DNA of 64,000 bases. It comes from Brevibacterium sp. p3-SID960 (GTDB lineage: Bacteria > Actinomycetota > Actinomycetes > Actinomycetales > Brevibacteriaceae). Both the position numbers and the translations under genes were made by a program. The notes below the pieces were generated by a model. That model searched no databases. It was not told the origin of the DNA and saw only the letters and a program-made list of their open reading frames with translations. Of the stretch, positions 57,604-64,000 are shown one piece after another (the first letter of the stretch is position 1; each line of letters opens with the position of its first letter). The stretch covers positions 1 to 64,000 of the forward strand of contig NZ_JALXKS010000012.1 in NCBI RefSeq assembly GCF_025144725.1, given 5' to 3'.

Positions 57604-57643
57604 TGCCGACCGGGCCACTGCCTCGGGCCCGGTGAGCGCCAGG

Positions 57644-57681
57644 GATCAGCCGGCCGCCCCGTCTGGGGTGGCCGGCTGATC
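57644..57681. terminator. Bidirectional terminator hairpin
   Basis: GATCAGCCGGCC/GGCCGGCTGATC and inner CCCC/GGGG stems around a GTCT loop lie between convergent acyl-CoA oxidase and metX. Confidence 0.75.
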
Positions 57682-57709
57682 GTGTGAGGAAGGCTGATCA
57701 TGTGAGGAA
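57674..57709. repeat. 18-bp tandem duplication over the metX stop codon
   Basis: GGCTGATCRTGTGAGGAA occurs twice in tandem with one difference. The second copy includes the metX stop (57698-57700). Because 18 is a multiple of 3, the first copy supplies a position in frame with the stop. Confidence 0.85.
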
Positions 57710-58828
57710 CCGGCGCAGGTGCGGTGAGAGCTGGACGCCTTCGGTGAGGAACCCGTCATGGCCTGCCCACGAGTCGATCACCTGGGTTTCGACCTCGCCC
57801 GGCAGCGCGGCCGCGAGCTGGGCCACCTGAGCCGGCGGGTAGAGGCGGTCGCTGGAGACGCTGATGATCTGGAACTTCGCCTGCGCTGCCGACAGGGCCT
57901 CCGCGAGGTTCGTCGAGCGACCGCGGCGCACGTCGTGATCGCGCAGTGCCTGCGTGAGGATTCGATAGGACTGCGCATCGAACCGGTCGACGAGCTTGGT
58001 CGCCTGATAGTCGAGATAGCTCTGGATGGCGTAGTAGGCATCACCCGCTGAGGCCGGGCGCGGCCGGTGGGCGAGGTCCGGCCACTGCGCCTGGCGGGTG
58101 TTGGCGAAACGCTCGTTGAGCTCGGAGTCCGCCCGATAGGTCAGGTGAGCGATCTGCCGGGCCAGCCCGAGGCCGCGGCGCGGGAACCGGCCGATGACCG
58201 CATAGTCCCCGCCGCAGAAGTCCGGATCGAGTTCAATCGCCTGGATCTGCGTGTGCGCCCAGGCGATCTGATCGGCATCCGAGAATGCCGGTGCAGCCAG
58301 GATGGTGGCGCGCTTGACCCGTTCGGGGGCCACCAACGCGAACTCCAGCGCCCGGGCCCCGCCCATCGACCCGCCGATGACCGCATGCCAAGCCGGGATG
58401 CCGAGTCGGTCGCTCAGCAGCACCTCGGCTGCGGCCATATCGCGGATCGACACGTCCGGGAATCGCGACCCGTGCGCCAGCCCATCGGCGGCGGGTGAGG
58501 TCGGACCGGTCGAGCCGTTGCAGCCGCCGATCGCATTGGCGCACACGACGAAGAACTCGTTCGTGTCGACCGCCCGGCCCGGCCCGACGACCTCTTCCCA
58601 CCAGCCGGCGGCGAACGACCGCGGTGACGCAGCCGCCGCCGGGTTCGCCACCCCGGAGCTGACGTGCGGGTCCCCGGTGAGCGCATGCTCGATGAGCACT
58701 GCGTTCGACCTCTCCGCGTTCAGCTGCCCGTAGGTCTCGTAGGCGATGTGCAGCTGCTCGAAGACGTACCCGGATTCGAGCACGACGTCGTGGAACTCGG
58801 CGACGGCTGTGCGGCTGGCGACCTGCAT
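57698..58828 (-). CDS. metX: Homoserine O-acetyltransferase MetX
   Basis: Acetylates homoserine from acetyl-CoA, the first committed step to methionine. The 376-aa alpha/beta hydrolase has the nucleophile Ser in IGGSMGGARALE (about 150-161), Asp in SSDRLYPP and His in WAGHDGFL. The motif LTGDPHVSSGVANP and ANAIGGCNGSTGP are specific to MetX. The ATG at 58828 follows the metY stop by 6 nt. Confidence 0.94.
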   Translation of the reverse strand: MQVASRTAVAEFHDVVLESGYVFEQLHIAYETYGQLNAERSNAVLIEHALTGDPHVSSGVANPAAAASPRSFAAGWWEEVVGPGRAVDTNEFFVVCANAIGGCNGSTGPTSPAADGLAHGSRFPDVSIRDMAAAEVLLSDRLGIPAWHAVIGGSMGGARALEFALVAPERVKRATILAAPAFSDADQIAWAHTQIQAIELDPDFCGGDYAVIGRFPRRGLGLARQIAHLTYRADSELNERFANTRQAQWPDLAHRPRPASAGDAYYAIQSYLDYQATKLVDRFDAQSYRILTQALRDHDVRRGRSTNLAEALSAAQAKFQIISVSSDRLYPPAQVAQLAAALPGEVETQVIDSWAGHDGFLTEGVQLSPHLRRFLT

Positions 58829-58834
58829 TGCGCA

Positions 58835-60145
58835 TCAGCCGCGGGCGGCGGCGAACCCCTTCTCCAGATCGGCGATGATGTCATCGATGCCCTCGATGCC
58901 CACAGCCAGGCGGACGAAGGCCGGGCTGACACCGGCGGCGCGCTGGGCGTCCTCGTCGAGCTGCGCATGCGTCGTCGAGGCCGGGTGGATGACCAGCGAG
59001 CGGACATCGCCGATGTTGGCGACATGCGAGTGCAGCTCGAGGGCATCGACGAACGTCACTGCTGCGTCGTAGCCACCGGCGATCTCGAAGCCGAGCACCG
59101 AACCGACGCCCTTGGGCAGATACTTCCGGCCGAGCTCGTACCACGGGCTCGACGGCAGCCCGGCGAAGTGGACCCTCTCGACCTGGTCATGGCTCTCCAG
59201 GAACTCAGCGACCCGCTGGGCATTGGCGACATGGCGTTCGATGCGCAGACTCAGGGTCTCCAGGCCCTGGGCGATGAGGAAGGCGTTGAACGGCGAGGCG
59301 GCCGGGCCGAGATCGCGCAGCAGCTGCACGCGGGCCTTGAGGCCATAGGAGACGTTCGCGCCGAACGCCGAATCCGGGCCGAGGTCGCGGGCGAAGACGA
59401 GACCGTCGTAGGAGTCGTCGGGCTGGTTGAAGCCGGGAAAGCGCTCAGGTTCGGCGCCGTAGTCGAAGTTGCCGCTGTCGACGATGATCCCGGCGATCGA
59501 TGTGCCGTGGCCGCCGAGGTACTTCGTGGCCGAGTGGATGACGACATCAGCACCGTGCTCGATCGGGCGGACGAGGTAAGGGGTCGCGAGGGTGTTGTCG
59601 ATGATGAGCGGCACCCCGGCGGCATGCGCGGTCTCTGCCACCGCGGCGATGTCGAGGACGTCGGAGCGGGGGTTGGCCACGGATTCGGCGAAGAACAGCT
59701 TGGTGTTGGGCTTGACGGCTGCCTTCCATGCCTCGAGGTCGCCGGGGTCGGAGACGAAGGTCGTCTCGACGCCGAGCTTGCGCAGGGTGACGTCGAGGAG
59801 GTTGTAGGTGCCGCCGTACAGGCTGGGGCTGGCGACGACGTGGTCGCCGGCTTCAGCGATGTTGATGATGGCGAGGAACTCCGCGGACTGGCCGGAGGCT
59901 ACAAGGACACCCTGCACGCCGCCTTCGAGGTCGGCGATGCGATTTTCGACGGCTTCGACGGTCGGGTTGCCGATGCGTGTGTACACCGGACCGAGGTCGG
60001 CCAGCGCAAAGCGGTTGGCGGCGGTCTCGGCGCTGTCGAAGACGTACGAGGTGGTCTGGTAGATCGGCAGGGCGCGGGCGCCGGTGACGGTATCCGGTGA
60101 CTGTCCGGCGTGGATCTGGCGGGTCTCGAAGCTCAGTTCGCTCAT
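58835..60145 (-). CDS. metY: O-acetylhomoserine sulfhydrylase MetY
   Basis: PLP enzyme that forms homocysteine from O-acetylhomoserine and sulfide. At 436 aa it follows the cystathionine gamma-synthase family: TRQIHAGQSPD, PIYQTTSYVFDSAE, SGQSAEFLAI, DNTLATPYLVRPIEHGADVVIHSATKYLGGHGTS (PLP-binding Lys) and NFIGDVRSL-like NIGDVRSLVIHPAST near the end. AAGGAG lies before the ATG at 60145. It forms an operon with metX, the direct sulfhydrylation route. Confidence 0.93.
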   Translation of the reverse strand: MSELSFETRQIHAGQSPDTVTGARALPIYQTTSYVFDSAETAANRFALADLGPVYTRIGNPTVEAVENRIADLEGGVQGVLVASGQSAEFLAIINIAEAGDHVVASPSLYGGTYNLLDVTLRKLGVETTFVSDPGDLEAWKAAVKPNTKLFFAESVANPRSDVLDIAAVAETAHAAGVPLIIDNTLATPYLVRPIEHGADVVIHSATKYLGGHGTSIAGIIVDSGNFDYGAEPERFPGFNQPDDSYDGLVFARDLGPDSAFGANVSYGLKARVQLLRDLGPAASPFNAFLIAQGLETLSLRIERHVANAQRVAEFLESHDQVERVHFAGLPSSPWYELGRKYLPKGVGSVLGFEIAGGYDAAVTFVDALELHSHVANIGDVRSLVIHPASTTHAQLDEDAQRAAGVSPAFVRLAVGIEGIDDIIADLEKGFAAARG

Positions 60146-60320
60146 GGGTTGCTCCTTCAAGCTAGTACAGGTCGGTGGTGACGTCGTCCACGCTAGGGAG
60201 CCGGCCTCACCGGGCGGGCCCCTTCCGTCATCTGTCTGTCATGTGCCGTCATATGCCGTCATACACGGGCGTGGGGTGCCTGCAGAACCGCATCGCGGGA
60301 GACAGGACGAGCCGGTGGTC
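60146..60320 (-). promoter_or_regulatory. metYX upstream region with direct repeats
   Basis: CCGTCAT occurs three times and TGTCAT once between 60225 and 60262, at about 10-11 bp spacing. TAGCGT and TAGCTT boxes lie further on toward metY. No SAM riboswitch fold is apparent. The phased repeats may be an activator or repressor site. Confidence 0.4.
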
Positions 60321-63300
60321 TCACCGGAAGTTCCGTGATTTCACCGGCATCTTGACGTCGAGTGGGATGAGCTTGTCGGCCGTGACGCTGACCACCGTGC
60401 CGACCCGCTGCACCCGCCCGCGGATAACGAGCACATTGTGGCTGTAGGAGATCGGCCGGTAGCGGCGCATGAGACCCGGTGAGCAGGCGATGTTGAGCAT
60501 CCCGAACTCGTCTTCGAGGTTCATGAACGTCACCCCTGAGGCGGTGCCGGGCCGCTGCCGGTGCGTCACCAGCCCGGCGACGGTGATCGTCTGCCCATCA
60601 ACGGTCTGCTGGGCATCAGCGGTCGAGGCGTACCCGCGTTCGCGCAGCCTCGCGCGCAGCTGCTCGGTCGGGTAGCCGTCGACGGTCAGGCCGGTGGAGA
60701 ACAGCTCGGCAAGCGTGATGTCGAAGCTGCTCATCAGCGGCAGCGCCGGAGCCTCGGCGACTGGGGCGGTGCCCGGCAGCATGCCCGGACCCGACCCGCC
60801 CTGGGAGCCGGCCACCCACAGCGCCTGCCTGCGATCGAGACCGAAGCAGGAGAACGCCCCAGCAGTGGCGAGGCTTTCGAGCACGGCGACATCGACACCG
60901 GTGCGCTGTGCGAGGTCCCCGATCGAAGTGAAGGGGCCGGCGGCCTCGCGCGCGGCGACGATCACCTCGGCAGCAGAATCGGCGCCGCGGACCGCTGAGA
61001 GCCCGATCCGGATGGCGAAGCCGCCGGTCGAATCCGCATCGGCCTCCAGATCAGCCTGCGCGCTGGAGGCCTGCACATCGACCGGCAGGATCCGCACCCC
61101 ATGCCTGCGGGCATCGGCGATGAGCGACTGAGCGGAGTAGAAGCCCATCGGCTGGGCGCGCAGCAGCCCGGCGGTGAACGCGGCATGATGGTAGCGCTTG
61201 AACCAGGCGGAGTCGTAGACGAGGTTGGCGAAGCTGATGGCATGGCTTTCGGGGAACCCGTAGTTGGCGAAGGCGGCGATCTTGTCGAAGATCACCTGCG
61301 AGGTCTGCGCATCGACCCCGCGGGCCGCAGCCCCAGCATGGAACCGGTCGGCCAGCTGCCGCATCCGCTCCTTCGACCGCTTGGCCCCCATCGCCCGGCG
61401 CAGCTGGTCGGCATCGCCGCCGGAGAACCCGGCGACGTCGATGGCCAGCTGCATGAGCTGTTCCTGGAACAGCGGCACCCCCAGGGTCTTCTCCAGTGCC
61501 GAGCGGGTCAGCGGGTGCAGGTAGTCGGGGTTCTCAAGTCCCTGCCGGCGCCGGATGTAGGGATGGACTGACCCGCCCTGGATGGGCCCAGGCCGGATGA
61601 GCGCGACCTGGACGGCCAGGTCGTAGAAGCAGCGCGGCTGCATCCGCGGCAGGGTGGCCATCTGGGCGCGGGACTCGACCTGAAAGACGCCGATGGCATC
61701 GCCGTCGCACAGCATGTCGAAGACCTCCGGGTCCTCCTGCGGCAGCCGCGCCCGCTCGATGCGCTCACCGGTGTGGGCGGCGATGAGGTCGACCATCTCG
61801 TGCAGTGCGGTGAGCATGCCCAAGCCGAGCAGGTCGAACTTCACCAGGTCCATATGTGCGCAGTCGTCTTTGTCCCACTGCACGACGGTGCGCCGCTCCA
61901 TCGTCGCCGGTTCGATCGGCACGACCTCGCCGATCGGCCGGTCGGCTAAGATCATGCCCCCGGAGTGGATGCCCAGATGGCGGGGCGTGCCGAGCAGCCC
62001 GCGGGCAGCGGCGATGACCGGGCCGGGCACCCCCTGCTGCCCGCCTGCTCCCCCAGTGCTGTCGTCGTCATCGTCGCCTTCAGGCAGCCGCGACCAGCGT
62101 TCGAGGCCCTTGGAGAAGGCATCCTGCTGGCCGGGATCGTAGCCGAAGGCGGCTGCGGCATCGCGGACGGCGGACTTGGCCCGGTAGGTGATGACATTGG
62201 CGACCTGCCCGGCCCGGTCGCGGCCGTAGTGGTCGTAGACGTACTGGATGACCTCCTCGCGGCGGCCGGATTCGATGTCGACGTCGATATCGGGATAGCC
62301 TTCGCGCTCGGGGGCGAGGAACCGGTCGAACAGCAGCCCGAAGCGCACCGCGTCGACAGCGGTGATGCCGAGGACGTAGCAGACCGCGGAGTTCGCCGCC
62401 GACCCCCGGCCCTGGCAGAAGATGTCGTGCTCCCGGCAGAACCGGGCGATGTCGTAGACGATGAGGAAGTACCCGCAGAAGCCCATCTGCTCGATGGTGG
62501 ACAGCTCCTGGTCCAGCAGCGCCCAGGCATCCGGGCGCTGCTCGCGGGTGCCGTAGAGCCTGAGCCCGCCGGCGGTGACGAGCTCGCGCAGGAAAGCGGC
62601 ATCGCTCATCCCTTCTGGCATCGGCGCCTGCGGCAGGCCGGCCCGGGCGGCACGCAGCTCGAAGGCGCAGTCGGCGGCGATCTCGACGGCCGCATCGAGT
62701 GCCTCAGCTGGGAACCGGCCGGCCATCTCCGCCCCGGTGTGGATGCGCTGCAGGGCCGCCGGCGGCAGCCAGCCGGCAACCTCATCGAGGCTTGAGTTCG
62801 CGCGCACGGCCGCCCGCACCTGCGCATCGCGGAACTGCTCCCGGCTGGCGTAGTGGACCTGGTTCGTCGCCGCCGTGCGCACCCCTGCCCGGGCTGCGAG
62901 CTCGCACAGGTGGCGGATGCGCTCATCGTCTTCAGGCAGCCCGGTGCGGGTGAGCTCGACGACGAGACGGTCGCGGCCGAACATCGATACCAGTCGGCGC
63001 AGCCTGTCCAGCCCACCGTCAGGATCGCCCAGATGCGGGATGAGCAGCCCTTTGCGGCAGCCGGTGAGCACATACCAGTCCCCACTGCCCTGCTCGGCGG
63101 CCGCGGCCAGGTCCTCAAGCTCGATGACCGGTCGGTTCTTCGTCCCGGCCATATGCGCCTGCGTCAGGGTGGCCGAGAGCTGCCGGTAGCCGGGCACCCC
63201 GCGGGCGAGGACGAGGGCGTGGGCGGCCTCCGGGTCGATCTGGCCGGGGATCTTCGCTCTGAGCCCCAGCGAGATCTCCGCGCCGTAGACGGTGCCGATC

Positions 63301-63644
63301 CCCCGCCCGGCGGCTGCCTGGGCGAAGCGGGCGGCACCGTAGAGTCCGTTGTGATCGGTCAGCGCGATCGCCTCGAGCCCGGCGTCGATGGCGGCATCGA
63401 TGAGCTCTTCGGGTTCTGAGGCCCCGTCGAGGAAGCTCATGGTCGAATGCACGTGCAGCTCCGCCCATGGCCGGCCCCGCCGCCGAGGCGGTGCTTCCGT
63501 CCCAGTCCGACCGGAACCTGTCCCACCGGACCGCAGGTCAGGGGGACGCAGCTGCAGCGGCTCAGCAGCCGCCTCGGCGGCGGTGCGGGAGGACAGCCGG
63601 CGCTCGAGCTCCGACCATGGGATCGGCGGATTGCAGTATCCCAT
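60321..63644 (-). CDS. dnaE2: Error-prone DNA polymerase III alpha subunit DnaE2 (ImuC)
   Basis: C-family polymerase for damage-induced mutagenic synthesis. At 1107 aa it has a PHP domain (ELHVHSTMSFLDGASEPEELI...LTDHNGLYG, about 62-103), the catalytic region CQGRGSAANSAVCYVLGIT and YPDIDVDIESGRREEVIQYVY with the polymerase aspartates. HhH and C-terminal OB regions follow. A clamp-binding motif of the DnaE1 type is not evident. AGGAGG precedes the ATG, which lies 9 nt after the imuB stop. The pairing with imuB identifies the mutasome form. Confidence 0.94.
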   Translation of the reverse strand: MGYCNPPIPWSELERRLSSRTAAEAAAEPLQLRPPDLRSGGTGSGRTGTEAPPRRRGRPWAELHVHSTMSFLDGASEPEELIDAAIDAGLEAIALTDHNGLYGAARFAQAAAGRGIGTVYGAEISLGLRAKIPGQIDPEAAHALVLARGVPGYRQLSATLTQAHMAGTKNRPVIELEDLAAAAEQGSGDWYVLTGCRKGLLIPHLGDPDGGLDRLRRLVSMFGRDRLVVELTRTGLPEDDERIRHLCELAARAGVRTAATNQVHYASREQFRDAQVRAAVRANSSLDEVAGWLPPAALQRIHTGAEMAGRFPAEALDAAVEIAADCAFELRAARAGLPQAPMPEGMSDAAFLRELVTAGGLRLYGTREQRPDAWALLDQELSTIEQMGFCGYFLIVYDIARFCREHDIFCQGRGSAANSAVCYVLGITAVDAVRFGLLFDRFLAPEREGYPDIDVDIESGRREEVIQYVYDHYGRDRAGQVANVITYRAKSAVRDAAAAFGYDPGQQDAFSKGLERWSRLPEGDDDDDSTGGAGGQQGVPGPVIAAARGLLGTPRHLGIHSGGMILADRPIGEVVPIEPATMERRTVVQWDKDDCAHMDLVKFDLLGLGMLTALHEMVDLIAAHTGERIERARLPQEDPEVFDMLCDGDAIGVFQVESRAQMATLPRMQPRCFYDLAVQVALIRPGPIQGGSVHPYIRRRQGLENPDYLHPLTRSALEKTLGVPLFQEQLMQLAIDVAGFSGGDADQLRRAMGAKRSKERMRQLADRFHAGAAARGVDAQTSQVIFDKIAAFANYGFPESHAISFANLVYDSAWFKRYHHAAFTAGLLRAQPMGFYSAQSLIADARRHGVRILPVDVQASSAQADLEADADSTGGFAIRIGLSAVRGADSAAEVIVAAREAAGPFTSIGDLAQRTGVDVAVLESLATAGAFSCFGLDRRQALWVAGSQGGSGPGMLPGTAPVAEAPALPLMSSFDITLAELFSTGLTVDGYPTEQLRARLRERGYASTADAQQTVDGQTITVAGLVTHRQRPGTASGVTFMNLEDEFGMLNIACSPGLMRRYRPISYSHNVLVIRGRVQRVGTVVSVTADKLIPLDVKMPVKSRNFR

Positions 63645-63653
63645 CAGATCCTC

Positions 63654-64000
63654 CTAGGCGTAGCGTCCGGTGATGTGCCAGCGGCCGTGCTCCTTGCACA
63701 GCAGGAAGGCCTGCCCGCAGGCGGTGAGCACCTGCAGCCGCACCCGGTACTGAGCGCGTGCCGGATCCCACCAGTCGGCCTCGACCGGCCAGGCCGAGGA
63801 GTGATCGACGATGCCGAACTGGGCACCGGACTCCAGCCGTAGGAGCACCGGGGTGCTGTCGAGTCCGCTGGGCCGGGCGATGACGCTCATCCCCTGCCGG
63901 TCAAGCAGCTCGACTGGGGCGCGGTCGACGATCATCGGGTGCGGGGCCGGCAGCCGGCCCGGCCACGGGGCAGCCGCACTGCGCTCGGGGCGGGGCTGCT
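63654..64000 (-). CDS. imuB: ImuB, Y-family polymerase-like mutasome protein (C-terminal part only)
   Basis: The open frame runs off the right edge, leaving the last 115 residues or so. It contains RLPAPHPMIVDRAPVELLDRQG and ends EHGRWHITGRYA, both typical of the ImuB C-terminus. ImuB bridges DnaE2 to the sliding clamp in mycobacteria. The catalytic region lies outside the window, so its inactivity cannot be checked. Confidence 0.88.
   Translation of the reverse strand, partial: QPRPERSAAAPWPGRLPAPHPMIVDRAPVELLDRQGMSVIARPSGLDSTPVLLRLESGAQFGIVDHSSAWPVEADWWDPARAQYRVRLQVLTACGQAFLLCKEHGRWHITGRYA

Noticed and set aside
58664..60100. 478-codon plus-strand open frame opposite metX and metY
   Set aside because: It crosses two well-supported genes on the other strand and has no recognisable protein features.
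60146..60320. SAM riboswitch upstream of metY
   Set aside because: I could not find the conserved core or a pseudoknot-compatible fold; phased direct repeats explain the region better.

Overview
The window is chromosomal DNA of a high-GC actinobacterium (Actinomycetota). The evidence is a complete Pup-proteasome system (mpa, dop, pup, prcB, prcA, pafA), mycothiol ligase mshC, RbpA, a SecA2 ATPase, paired WYL regulators pafB/pafC, and gene order that largely follows the mycobacterial rbpA-ppm1 and helY-to-uppP regions. A Micrococcales lineage such as Brevibacterium is my best guess, but nothing here proves the genus. Coding density is high. I see no phage, insertion sequence, CRISPR array or rRNA operon. 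The one tRNA found is tRNA-Leu(GAG).

Layout. 1-7.6 kb: housekeeping enzymes (aminotransferase, membrane-anchored EEP hydrolase, methyltransferase, quinone reductase), Hsp20, an AEC transporter, a lipoprotein polysaccharide deacetylase and a 39-residue membrane peptide. 7.6-8.5 kb: the only long gene-free stretch, holding an AT-rich inverted-repeat pair. 8.5-14 kb: ferritin, an RlpA-like envelope protein, GDPD, rbpA, ppm1 and a degenerate amidohydrolase. 14-21 kb: a 5'-nuclease/DnaQ fusion, secA2 and helY. 21-45 kb: the conserved core tatC-tatA-pafC-pafB-FKBPs-pafA-prcA-prcB-pup-dop / DUF3054 / mpa-trmI-M50 protease-RecB nuclease-HAD-PAC2-mshC-SCO1664-DUF3090-Asp-tail protein-AKR-uppP-phosphatase. 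45-51 kb: a DMT transporter, an M20 peptidase, an sqdB-like/glycosyltransferase pair, a homing-endonuclease-repeat protein and tRNA-Leu. 51-57.6 kb: a fatty-acid oxidation locus (MaoC hydratase, high-molecular-weight FabG, thiolase / TetR, acyl-CoA oxidase). 57.7-60.1 kb: metX-metY. 60.3-64 kb: dnaE2 and the tail of imuB.

How the genes work together. The central 25 kb is a protein quality-control and stress block: Pup is activated by Dop, ligated by PafA, and pupylated substrates are unfolded by Mpa into PrcBA; PafBC is the known DNA-damage activator in this phylum, and DnaE2/ImuB are damage-tolerance polymerases. Regulatory sites fit a stress theme. hsp20 has an HspR-type HAIR operator laid over a SigR/SigH-type promoter (GGGAAT-N18-GTT). 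rbpA has the same promoter type. Ferritin has a DtxR/IdeR-like iron box.

A striking feature is promoter form. About twenty genes have a TANNNT-like hexamer 6-9 nt before the start codon and mostly no Shine-Dalgarno sequence, the pattern of leaderless mRNAs; in one divergent pair the two -10 hexamers overlap. Other points of interest are an Mpa without the C-terminal QYL proteasome-docking motif, a beta-oxidation locus built like the eukaryotic peroxisomal (R)-specific pathway, pseudoenzyme candidates (AKR, amidohydrolase), and short tandem duplications at stop codons.
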